DNA from: Mycoemilia scoparia
Lineage: Eukaryota; Kickxellomycota; Kickxellomycetes; Kickxellales; Kickxellaceae
Direction of reading: 5' to 3'
Assembly: GCA_027575805.1 (NCBI GenBank)
Contig: JANBPU010000215.1
Coordinates: 1-27,439 of the forward strand
Length of the DNA stretch: 27,439 nucleotides
The translations under genes and the position numbers were made by a program. The notes under the pieces were generated by a model that saw only the letters and a list, made by a program, of their open reading frames with translations, did not search any database and was not told the origin of the DNA. Positions 10,060-20,553 of this stretch are shown piece by piece (position 1 is the first letter of the stretch; each line of letters opens with the position of its first letter).

Positions 10060-11361
10060 TTGGTTGTACTACTTTTAAGATGATAGTATTAAAAACCGAT
10101 ATGATGAAACTTTCGTATTTACCAGCCTGTCTCTCTCTCTCTGTGTGTGTGTGTGTGTGTGTATGTGTGTCTGTACAATTGTAAGAAAGAAAGAGAGAGA
10201 GAAAACTAAATAAAACAATATATTTGTGATAATTATAATGACTACGGAATTCCTTTTTTTATCTATTCAAATGACTCTTGCCATGTGTATCTCTGTGGAT
10301 GTAGATCACACAATATCCGAGTGTTCGCTGTGCATTTATTTCTTTTTTATATTTAACCAAAACCCCAATAATATTTATTATTATGTTTTGTATCGAAATC
10401 TGAATTTAACCGAATACCAAATATCCATCATCATCATCACCAGCCATATCCACATTAGTAGCAGTAATAACAAAAACAGCAACAGCAGTACTGAAATACT
10501 GGAAAATTAAATAAAATGAATATTGCAAGTATATCACCAGACCTTCTCTTTCATATATAAATAAATATATATGTGTGTATCAGAAATCGCTATAAATAAG
10601 CCAATGCCGAATTGTAATGATAACATGAGCAACAGCAGTCCCAAGAAAGATTAGCTAAAATTCAAAAAGAAACCCCTCCCCCCTCCTCCTCCCAGTCTAG
10701 TGATTATAACTGGTGATAATAATAACAATAATAATAATAATAATAATGACCAGAAAAGTCACATGCATATTGTGACTTTATCCACACACACACACGCATC
10801 TCCCCTGACCACCACATCCCGTGTTAGTGGTTTCAATTCATCGTATCATAGATAAAACAATTTCTTCCCTCTCAATTCCGAGAAACAAATAAGAAAGTCA
10901 TAAACCAATACTGTCTGCTGTCTTTGATTTGGTGGTTCTCAAAGGTTTCAAAAGTTCAGTTCAAATCATTTCTTTAAAAATCACCCTCACATTATCCATC
11001 TTTCTTTACTATAATTCTTTTGTCTGTAGGCGTTTTTTGCCGATAATAAATAGACAAACAAACAAATAAGCTTTCTTTCTTTCAAAGTCTCATTTCATCT
11101 CATCCTATCCCACAACTGATCTTTGATCCAATTCAAATATTTCTCATGTATCACTTTTCGTCTCGCTCTCTCCCCCCCCCCTACACACACACACACGCAC
11201 GTACGGCTTTTATTCAAAACCAAACTCACCAACACTTTGATTAGACCTAAATATAACATTCTTGCTTCATGCTAATACCACAAGGCGTCCCATTTATCCG
11301 CAACCAAGATCTTGTGCAAATCACATGACACGATGTTCGGATCTAGCATTTATTATGTTAT
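10060..11361. other. Intergenic, simple repeats, no gene
   Basis: A compound (CT)n(GT)n microsatellite lies near 10129-10162, (AAT)n near 10704-10746, CA-rich tracts near 10783-10796 and 11187-11205, and a C-run near 11174-11183. A 94-codon frame at 10226-10510 consists largely of Ile, Asn and Ser repeats and is not supported as a gene. Confidence 0.4.
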
Positions 11362-11482
11362 TATCTCGGTACTTGTTGACATAATAGCAATAATGAGAGC
11401 CATTTTGTCCAAGCTTTTATACTATTGGTTCTAGAAGATTGTGTGTGTGTGTGTGTGTGTGTGCGTTGTTAGTACCGAGATA
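11362..11482. mobile_element. Candidate MITE with perfect 12-bp terminal inverted repeats
   Basis: TATCTCGGTACT at 11362-11373 and its exact complement AGTACCGAGATA at 11471-11482 bound a 121-bp segment with TA at both outer edges. The interior carries a (GT)n microsatellite (about 11440-11463). Only one copy lies in the window, so the mobile-element reading is an inference from structure and size. Confidence 0.35.
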
Positions 11483-12652
11483 TGTTGTTGTGTCCATTAT
11501 TAGTTTAGAAATATTTTGAATGAGTGTGTAGTTTGCTGGTAAATTCTTGAAAATACCAATCAATAGCAGTCATTGAAATCCTAGAAGGATCCCGACTCGT
11601 ATTTAGAGATAGTAGATAGAACAATTGGTAACGATTATAGATAGAGCACTTATAATGAGATGCCGGAGAAATTGTCTAAAAAATAGCTTGTGTGCTTTGT
11701 AAAAGAACAACCACCATACAACATATCAGTGGATAACTAACTATGCAATGATCTTGTTGAGAAGTTAAAGCCATGTTCAAGAATCTATAACTGCTTATAT
11801 GATGATTAAAAGTAACCTAACTAGCGTCTTCTAAAAACACACAACATTACATTACCAAATAACAGGTTCATTTTAATTAAAAGAGACACACACATAAAAC
11901 AAGGTATGTGTGTGTGTGAGGGGAGGGAAGAGAGAGAGGGAGAAGAAATGTAAGGGATGTCTGTGTATATGTAAGTGTAGTAAATGACAAACAATACAAA
12001 TAAAACATGGATTATAATAAAAGAAACTATAATATCAGAGAGATTCTGAATAACAAAAGTTGTAAAAAGAACTAAAAATAGAGAGAGAGAGAGAGAGAGA
12101 GAGGGAAACACACACAACGACGAGGAATTGCTGTTTGTTGGTACAAGTGAATGAGTTGTTGTGATCATGGTGGTGGTGGGGGGAATAAGCTAAAGCCAAA
12201 AGAGATATAATGTACAAAGTGAGAGAGAGCAAGAACAGATATGGCTGAAGGGAAATGACAACACACAGCAAATGCAGGCCGACAGTCGCTGGAGGGAGAA
12301 GAAGAACTAACTAATTGACTACAGCAGAGAAACCAAGCGCACGCGCGTGTGTGTGTGTGTATATGTAGATGATTAAAAGTAAGAGTCGATAGTGATGGTG
12401 GTTAGTTGTTCTGAGATCGAACAACGCACACACACATACATACACGCGCGCACACATTGCCAGATGGGAAAACATAGCGCGAATAATACAAAGCGATTAA
12501 CAATAATCACCATATTCTTCTTCTACACGAGCGATAGAAGAGAGAGTAGGAGGTCATCATAGTGAATCGTCTGTTTAAAAATACAATCTTCTTTATCGTC
12601 AACACACAAATGAACACTCTTGTATTTTAATGTATAGGCTATTTAGCAATTA
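11483..12652. other. 3' flank of the bHLH gene, simple repeats, no gene
   Basis: It holds GT runs near 11907-11920, a (GA)n tract near 12080-12104, (GT)n near 12344-12361 and CA/CG-rich alternation near 12424-12453. Minus-strand frames rich in Ser and Leu here derive from the GA tract. Downstream of the bHLH stop, no exact AATAAA is close; AT-rich sequence such as ATTAAA (minus strand, near 12627-12632) could serve. Confidence 0.4.
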
Positions 12653-14060
12653 TTACATCTGGCGCTGGTTATGCGATGCCATCATGTTGTCACTACCATC
12701 GTTTCCTGAACTAGCAAGCATGGCTGATAAACCACTCTGCTCGGCCGACATGCCCATAGACGATGGCATCTGGTTGTTGGTCATTCCCCCGCCCGATGAC
12801 GACTGGAGACCATGGAATGCCTCCAGCTCCTTGATACGCTGCTCTTGCTTGTCAGTGATGGTCTTAAGCTGACGAATATAATCAACTGAAAGACGCAAGA
12901 TTGATCCCTTATTTGGCTTGGTATTGGGATCCGTCATATGTGGCGGAAGCATTGAGTGGAGTTCTTGGATCTTTTCGTTGATGTTGTCGCGTCTACGGCG
13001 TTCCACTGCGTTGTGGCTCTCACGGCGACGGCGGCGTTTCTCGTAGATCAGTTGGGCCTGCTTGGGGTTAAGGTTGGGGTCGTCGGGGTTGAACGACATT
13101 ATCGAGTCAGTCTGAGGGCTGTATGGGATCTCAGAGAATGGGATTCCGTTGCCCAGGGCGGCACTCTGTGGCGAATTGATATTGTACAGCCAGTCGTGGT
13201 TGTTTGGCAGCGACATGCTCTGGAATCCGGGACTTGTTGGTGGGCTCTGGCTAAGTGCCAACTGTGCGAGCTGGGGATTCTGGCCAAACCTGGCGGCGAA
13301 GCTTTGATTGTTTAGCGACATTTGCTGGTTACTGTAAGAACTAACAGGCGAAAAGTCTAAATAGTTATACATATTTGTATAGAAAGCAGAATAGACGAGA
13401 TATGTGAGTTTGCAAATTATTCGTGGGAGAATTGTAGTCAGTTTAAATAGCTTTTCCAGATAAATCAGCTGGCAATATATTATGCGCGTATGATATACAA
13501 AGCAACAAATGTATATATTCATGCTAGTAATGTGGACACATACCTTGATCCATATCAGTGCCAAATGATCCAGGGATACCCGAATTATTATGGCCAAAGC
13601 TGCGGGCAGCACCCATCTGGGCCATTGTAGCTGCAGTTGCGGCAGATACGGAACCAATGTTGCCTGTAGCACCACCCCCCGTACGATTGATTGGGATGGG
13701 GCCGGCACGCATGGTGTCTTGCATTGAATGTGCGTTGGCGAATCCGTCCATTTCGGGAACTATGCTTGGGTTATTGAAATTACTTGCTGTTATAGAAATT
13801 GGTGTTGCTGTACTTTCTACAGGCGAATTTGATGAACCTTCGATAGAGATTGTGCGGACCTTGGTGGTGTTGGTATTGCTATTGCCAAGTGACAAGAACT
13901 GGTCGTAAAAGAACTGGTTAGGTGCAAAGCTGCTGGAAATAAACGAATCAGAAATAGAATTTCCAAGAAGCGCCGGGTTAATAGTTGCAGATAAATTATT
14001 ATTATTATCAGGTTGTGGTTGCTGCTGCTGTTGTTGTTGACGTTGTGGCTCGACTTGCAT
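12653..14060 (-). CDS. bHLH transcription factor, class B E-box type (two exons)
   Basis: Exons are 14060-13544 and 13356-12653, giving 406 residues. The splice joins Q172 to a split Asp codon (G|AC). The N-terminal half is low-complexity, with a Gln run at 7-14 and Asn at 19-22. Ser-Pro sites (SQSPPTSP near 208, YSPQTD near 251) suggest proline-directed phosphorylation. A KRRRRR cluster (279-284) is a likely nuclear signal and starts the basic region. RESHNAVERRRRDNINEKI places H287, E291 and R295 at the positions that specify CACGTG-type E-boxes. Helix 1, a loop (PPHMTDPNTKPNKG) and helix 2 (SILRLSVDYIRQL) follow, then a short amphipathic coil to about residue 356 and a Ser/Met-rich tail. 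The domain resembles the MITF/USF/Rtg3 group and similar fungal factors; the exact orthologue is not assigned. It would bind DNA in the nucleus as a dimer. The ATG at 14058-14060 begins the frame and has a possible 5'UTR splice acceptor only 7 nt upstream. Confidence 0.9.
13357..13543 (-). other. Intron of the bHLH gene
   Basis: The intron is 187 nt, with donor GTATGT after ...GATCAAG and acceptor TATTTAG before ACTTTTCG (minus strand). Removal joins two frames in phase 1 and restores a continuous protein. A competing acceptor CTTACAG 15 nt downstream on the minus strand would break the frame. Confidence 0.85.
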
Positions 14061-14067
14061 GGCACTT

Positions 14068-14794
14068 CTAAGGGAGGGTGTGTGTATGTATATGTGTAGG
14101 GAGTACTGCAGAAAATAAAAAGATGGGTATATGGGTATTAGAACTGTTCTGTATATATATGTGTGTGTACGTGTGTGTGTGTGTCTTTACAAGTAGGTGT
14201 AAAAAATAACGAGTAGTGACAAGTGAGAAAGAAAAAAGGAAAAGGAGGGATGGAAAGAAAGAGGATTGCTGTGGTGATGGACAAAAACTATCCGAGAACC
14301 TGTAATGGTTTATAAAAAGATATATATACCGAGAGAAAGAGAGGGATAATGTAGTGTCTCAGAATGAAAAGGACAAAAACAACTCAAAGTAATGTTGAAT
14401 GTATGTGTGCTGCTGATAAGAACTAGTATAATAGATGATAACAGGGGCAGCAGCACTAGCAGTGTATGGGAGTACAGAATATAAGAATCCTGAATGGTAT
14501 ATGCGAGTTAGTGCAGATAAAAGAATAATAGCTGCAGAAACAGCAGTAGTGGTTGTAATAGCAATGGACAAGATGGAGGGAATGAAAGTGAGAAATAAGG
14601 AGATTTAAAAACAGATTTCCTTGTTTTTATAGTCAGAGCTTTAATGGTACAAAACAAAAAATAGATTTTGATGATGGAGGGGAGGGGGAGGGGGAGGAGG
14701 AGGAGAATATGAGAGGAGCTATATATTGGTGGTCCGCAATAAAAAGTAGTAGAGAGTGTGATAGTCGGTATTAGTGATGCAGCAGAAGCCGAGT

Positions 14795-14828
<34 letters not shown>

Positions 14829-15065
14829 GGATAAATAGATGTATAATTGACTGCGGCACAAACCATCACCAATATTATCAGTTCTACTACTCCCTCTCTG
14901 TGACCGTTGGTTAAAGCAAGTGTGTATGTGTGGATTAAGGTGTAGGAATAGGTGGAGGGCATGTATATGTTACGGGGGGTAACGGAGATGGATAGAAGAG
15001 CCACAAAAGCCAATGGAAGTCAGCTAAAAACAGCAATCATGCAAAGATATACTAGAAATACTTAC
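14068..15065 (-). other. Possible long 5'UTR intron of the bHLH gene
   Basis: On the minus strand a strong donor GTAAGT begins at 15065. An acceptor CCCTTAG ends at 14068, just 7 nt before the bHLH ATG. The 998-nt interval is pyrimidine-rich on this strand, full of microsatellites ((TA)n near 14801-14828, GT runs near 14160-14184, a C-rich tract near 14676-14705), and has no supported frame. This is an inference from splice signals only. Confidence 0.35.
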
Positions 15066-15504
15066 ATTATGGTTGGACAGCAAAATCTATGCTAGTGCGA
15101 GATAGGCTTGGCGGACTGGCAAATAAGATAAAGATGTGCACGAGACTCGCGGGACAGATAGATATAAATATATGTATATATAAGCTATAGTAGCCTTTGG
15201 CTATAGACTAATCCAATCAGATAACAAAACTGGGAGCAAGTATAGATAATATAAAAAAAGAAAGGAGAGGAAGATAGATAGATGAGCCTTGTTAAATGAA
15301 AAGGTGGGAAATAGATATAGAGATAGTCAGCGATGAGCTGCTTGAATATGAGTAAATGGCTAGACAAGCACTGATGTCACAGGGTAAGGGTAACAATATA
15401 GGTTTGCGTGGAGAAAGCCGTCGTGGTATATAATAGCAGTTTATAAAAGAAGACAAAAGCTGAGAACAAATGAGTGGAGAGTTGGAGAGGGGTCCACATG
15501 GGCC

Positions 15505-15510
15505 TTTATA
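15505..15510 (-). promoter_or_regulatory. TATA-like box, possible bHLH promoter
   Basis: The minus strand reads GGGTTTATAAAGGCCC. This TATAAA lies upstream of the proposed 5'UTR donor and would place a start site near 15475, giving a first leader exon of about 400 nt. A GGTTTGCGTGG motif sits just upstream on the minus strand and again, inverted, about 120 nt away. Confidence 0.3.
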
Positions 15511-17423
15511 AACCCTCCCACGCAAACCCACTCTCCCTTTCACCAAAGTCGTAACTTGTGGTTATGCGTGTATGCGCGACCATGCCATCTCCCTCTCCCT
15601 CTCCCTCTATTCTACGCTACTCTCTATCGCCCTGGCATGCAGAGTTCTTTGACTATTTTACCCACCTGCGTAAACTTGGTTTCCTCGCACAAAGGCTGAC
15701 TGGCCGGCCGGCCGGCTGTGAGCGTGTGTGAAAAATATTATTACTTGCTTGGGGGAGGCAAATAATTGGTAGGGGGGTGGGTAAACCTCCGGGTTGAATG
15801 AGGCGGCTCCGGCTCGTACCTATAATTCAGCCAGTAGCAGCATTACCATGACACCAGAGTCGTTGTCTCTCCCTATGCATAGTGTGTGATGGTATGTGCC
15901 GAGATTTGTGTGGGAGAGAAGCGGGAGTAGTCTTTTGGCCATCAGCTAAGAAAATACTGGAACGCACCACACATACAGACAAAAATAGTCAGCCATTATT
16001 ATTACGGCTCTTTTGGCTTCCTGGCCATCACAATCGTATCTCATTTTTGCTCGTCTTCCCGAGTCTCCTCTCTATCTGCTAGCACTGCTACTGGTAGCAG
16101 CAACAAAAATACCCAAGTTTTCTTCACCACCCCTCTCTAGCCAGTAGTATCTTTACTATTACTACTAATACTACTACTAATACTACTACTACTACTTCAC
16201 TGAATTTAAGCCTCCCACACACACACGCTAACTAAAGTCCCAGGGATCTTGGTAACTGTCACTGCACACATAGTGACACATCCAAGTAGCACCAGTCTGA
16301 GAGAACAGAAAAAGCTATGTGCTAGCTACTCTTTACGGAATACTAGGAATCTTTCCTTATCAGTCCACACATCCCGTTACCGCAATACCCCCGCCATGTC
16401 TTTCCAAATTTTCCTTGGCCTTTTGACCACCGCTTCTACTATTACCAATACACAGCCACTATCATCTCCGAAGCCATTTTAGATCTGATACATGTCCGCT
16501 CCATATCTAATACTATTCTTTATAACATTAGAATTTATCAGTCAAGGATCCATGTCTTTGCATTTTCCCACACCCAGGCTTATGCGAGACATGGTTGGTC
16601 TCTCTCTCTCTTTTTTTTCTTCCTCCATGCTAGTGCCAAATTGCCAAGTGACAAACTATCTATTTCAAAAAAAACCTTGGCAAAAATAATAAAAGGCTCT
16701 TTAATAAAAAAGTGAACCTGTTTGAATCATAGGGTAAGTAACCCATACTCCCCCCTCCCCTCCCCTCTCTTTCTCTTATCTTTTCTTTTGTTAATAAAAG
16801 ATACACTCAAGTACAAGATTTCCATAACTACTTGGATTTTGGCTTGACTCTAGGATTCTTTTCGGCTGAGTTTGTGTTGTTGTGACTCTCATACACCCGC
16901 GCATACACATTAGCGCAATAATGAATGGTTCCAAAAAACCAACCAATCAGTCAGTCAGTGATCACCAGCATATCTATCCTATATATCTCAGTCTGTCATC
17001 GGCTCGGCTAACCACCAAGAATAAGAAAAAAAGAAAGAAAGACAGCTGGGCAGACAAATCCTGAGAATGCCGCTATAGGGAGGTGAGGCAGAGACAGTGG
17101 TACTGGTGTGTGTGTGTGTGTGTGTGTGTGTGGTGGCACACATGCATAGAGGCACAGAAGTTAAACACCAATCACAGTTACGGATAATTAGCCTTTATCT
17201 GATTGGATCCTTGCTTTTACTACTACTTGCCAAGTAAATTCCAAGCACTAATTAATTTACACACACACACATACATTCTATTTCTTGTATTTTGTATTCG
17301 ATATTTATGTTAACACAACACCAGTGATAGAGCAACAGCAATGATGATAGCTGTGGAATCCTTTTCTAATATAATAACCAATAGATCATTTTCAACATTA
17401 TTTTTGATTTGACATCTTTTGTT
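15511..17423. other. Upstream region of the bHLH gene, no gene
   Basis: This is a comparatively GC-rich part of the long gap. It holds (CTCCCT)n near 15587-15607, a GGCCGGCC tract at 15702-15716, (ACT)n near 16149-16196, C-rich runs near 16748-16768, and (GT)n near 17105-17131. CCAAT-box-like sites occur near 16939 and 17202. Short plus-strand frames (15882-16082, 16249-16482, 16492-16689) show no domain. Confidence 0.4.
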
Positions 17424-17590
17424 TTATGGTCATAGTTGACAAGACTTTGGGCAAAATGGTGGTGGGTCTTCTGGAGTAGTTGTATATGGAATGGTTGGTG
17501 ATTGCGCCAAAATCTGATGATGAGGGCACATTATTATTATTATTTCTGCCTACCACCATAGATTCGATCACTAGCAAAATCCTGTCATAT
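17424..17590 (+). repeat. Family A dispersed repeat, copy A6
   Basis: A 167-bp copy, the longest because of an internal (ATT)n expansion near 17530-17543. Blocks are TTATGGTCATAGTTGACAAG, CTTTGGGCAAAATGGTGG, TGTATATGG, GATTGCGCCAAAATCTGATG, ATTTCTGCCTACCACCAT, CGATCACTAGCAAAATCC and the terminal TCATAT. Weak terminal inverted repeats of the TATGG type are present. Confidence 0.8.
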
Positions 17591-20553
17591 TGTAGTATTT
17601 AAATTCTCCTAAATAAATTGGCGATGATGATATCAAAAGTGTGCTTATTATAATAACATCACTAAAGACATTAGTAATCATCATTTCTTTTGAATTTGGT
17701 TATTTTTTTTCATTAAATACATGTAGATACATACATACATACATGTGTGCCAAGACACCATGGCATTTTCTTTAGCTCTTTATCACATATATTATTGATA
17801 AATGGAAAAATAGAAAAGATACATTAGTAAGCACACCCATTCTTAATAGATGTTACTCTTATCATTGCTGTTGTAGTTGCTGTGAGTATTCAAATAACGA
17901 TAATAATAGCTATAAATCAATTACTTTTTCAAATCATCGTTTTTATAATAACCAAATTGATTATTCTTTTAATATCGCCTACATATAAACGTAAATACAA
18001 ACAATATTTTAGGTAGCGTTGTCAACAAAAAAAGATATTCCAATCTTTTATGATCACAAGATAGAGAGATGGACACCCAGGCATCAAACCAGCAGTCAAT
18101 TCTATCTAAATAGAGAAATTGACATTTCAAGAGGCTGATATATATATATATATATATATATGCATGCGGCTGTTCAAATTAATCGCTGGTTCTCTAATCT
18201 TCGGTGTTAAAACACTTTTTGGCAGTTGTGGCTAAACGAAATTCCTATTAAATAATAGCACTCCTGGTTTCCTTCTTCTAGTCATCTATGCATATTACAT
18301 GTACCGAATGATATAAGCCTCTCCCAATCACATACATTTCACAATGTTGCTTTAAACCCATTTGCTACATACAATGTCATTTCCTAATGGTTGATATATC
18401 AGTAATACTAGCACCGCAATATGCTACAATCATTACTTGTTCACAATTAAAATCTGCATGGGTGGAAATTTACTTCCACAAACATCCAACTAACTCTTTT
18501 ATCTATTTAACTGATATTTTAGGAAAACCACAAAATAATGTTGTTGTCTTGTGTTTATTAATAGTGATGATAGATTATTACAAAGTACTACTAATGTAGT
18601 CTGTATTGTGCAGCCATTTGGTTATAGGTTTTGTTTGTGTATATATTTGAGTTGAAGCTTGATTCGGGGTTTGTGGTGAATATTATTTTTGTTGCAGCAG
18701 TACATACATTTATAGATCCAATCTATCTCTTTCAGTATTATAATTATAATTATATATATGTACATTTCTTTCTTGTTTAACTTGTTGTTGATGTTGCAGT
18801 ATAGTATCTTAATTAAAGCAAGGGCATGTGATACAACCAACTACAACAACAACATCACCACCACCGTACTAATCGTTATTGTACTTAATAAATGTATCTA
18901 TACATTGACATGCGTGATTTCTTCCTTCCTTCCTTCCTTTCTCATCTTTATTGATGGTAATCTTCATAGTTTGCTAGTCTAGTCTGGTTGGTTGTTGCTT
19001 TAAGTTATCTTGTATATACGTTTGCATATGGTTTGAGAGAAGGAGGAGGAGATGTCTGATACTCTAATTGACTTCTGTGTGTGTGTGTGTGTGTGTGTGT
19101 ATTTATCCATGTTTATCATCATGGTAAAAGTAAATATAGATAATAAAAAGAAATATATTTAAATGTGTATAGTTGGTAGATAGTTGTCGATATGTGCGAG
19201 ATATAGTAATTGAATCATCAACATTTGTTATTTTTTCCCACATCTTTCATTACTATTATTGTTATTATTATCATTGTCAATACTAATGGGGATTTTCAGA
19301 ATATTCCACTTATATCAACCAATTTTCTATCCTCGTCACCCATGTACTTACTTACAAACCACTTAACCATCACTATTACTACTACTACTACTACTACTAC
19401 AACCTTATAAATTTACTGGATACTAAGCTACCAATCATCTACTAGCATCATTGGTATTATCGATGCAGCAGTTGGAGTTGCCATTACTGCTACTCTGGTT
19501 ACTTTTACGGGTACCGATGTATGCATATGTGGGCGTGGCTGTCATATTTAAGTTTTTATATTGTTATTGATGTCACATTTATATTGGATATAAAAAACAA
19601 ACCAAAGTGAGTGTGAATGATAAATTGAATTATTTAATCGATGTTGGTAATGGTGATAGCGATGATAATTGCAATTGTTGTGGCTGTAATGGTAGTAGGC
19701 TGTGCTATGGGGAAGAGAAAAAGAGATCTGAATAAAAATGATAATTCCCACGCTCCGATAAAATATGTGTGTGTGTGTGTGTGTTGAATAGACCACAGAT
19801 CGCAGAAAAAAAATCCACAGAATTTATTGTGAAAAGCAAAAACATTCATGAAGATTATCGAAATCAATCGCTGACTGTTTTTTCATACTATTACCATCAC
19901 TACTACTTTTGCTTTCGTCATTTTTATTTTATTGTTAGCATTACTGCTTATCGATGCTAATGTTGTCGGCCTTATCATTGAAACATTGGTAGCCGATCTG
20001 CTTTTCCGTTATCAATTTTCTTTATCTAATTTTAAAAAATAAAGATAAAGAAAAGAACAATAATACTATCAGTATGTAATTGAAACCTCTTTCAAATAAA
20101 ACAAAAATAATATAATAATTGTAATAAAACAAGGTTATTCAATCGATATTTTTTTTTGGTTTTTTTACTGATAGATTCCAAGGAATTGGGTTTTCCCATT
20201 CACTCACTCGAATGGGAGGTATACAGACCGAATATAGTTTTATTTTCAAGAAAACTAAGCAACAGACAATAATGACTACAAAATGTCCTTTTTATTTTAT
20301 TTGACTCCTAGTTTATCAAACCCACACATACACACGCCTACGATCAAACTATTCTCAGTAGTGATGATTGGGTTTCACTCAATCAATAAAAAACAACTGT
20401 GAGCGGGGATGCTTCTTTACACCCATAGTACCAAATCCATTGATCCATATTATCAAAAACCCTACCACCAAATTTATTTTTTCGTTTTTTTTCTTTATAA
20501 ACTTGACATACACAACAGATTTTGTACTATTTTGACTATTACCAGAATCAACC
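17591..20553. other. Intergenic region upstream of the NAE1 gene, no supported gene
   Basis: Simple repeats are (CATA)n near 17729-17744, (TA)n near 18138-18161, (CTTC)n near 18923-18940, (GT)n near 19077-19100 and 19767-19784, and (ACT)n near 19375-19399. A 70-codon frame with an ATG at 18387-18599 has no recognisable domain and is left uncalled. Near the NAE1 start are an 8-bp stem hairpin (20194-20217) and a TATAAA (20496-20501). Confidence 0.4.
20496..20501 (+). promoter_or_regulatory. TATA-like box upstream of NAE1
   Basis: TTTATAAAC lies about 53 nt before the NAE1 ATG. If used, the transcript leader would be only about 20-30 nt. AT-rich sequence makes chance occurrence likely. Confidence 0.25.

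Noticed and set aside
16249..16689. Two consecutive plus-strand frames, one with a hydrophobic start
   Set aside because: Both are short, lack domains and are not joined by convincing splice sites. They lie in the bHLH upstream region.
18387..18599. 70-codon plus-strand frame with an ATG
   Set aside because: The length is within chance for this composition. No domain, splice context or homologue could be recognised.
19075..19102. GT-rich and other simple tracts as telomere-like or origin sequence
   Set aside because: They are ordinary dinucleotide microsatellites, repeated in many places without telomeric units or further structure.
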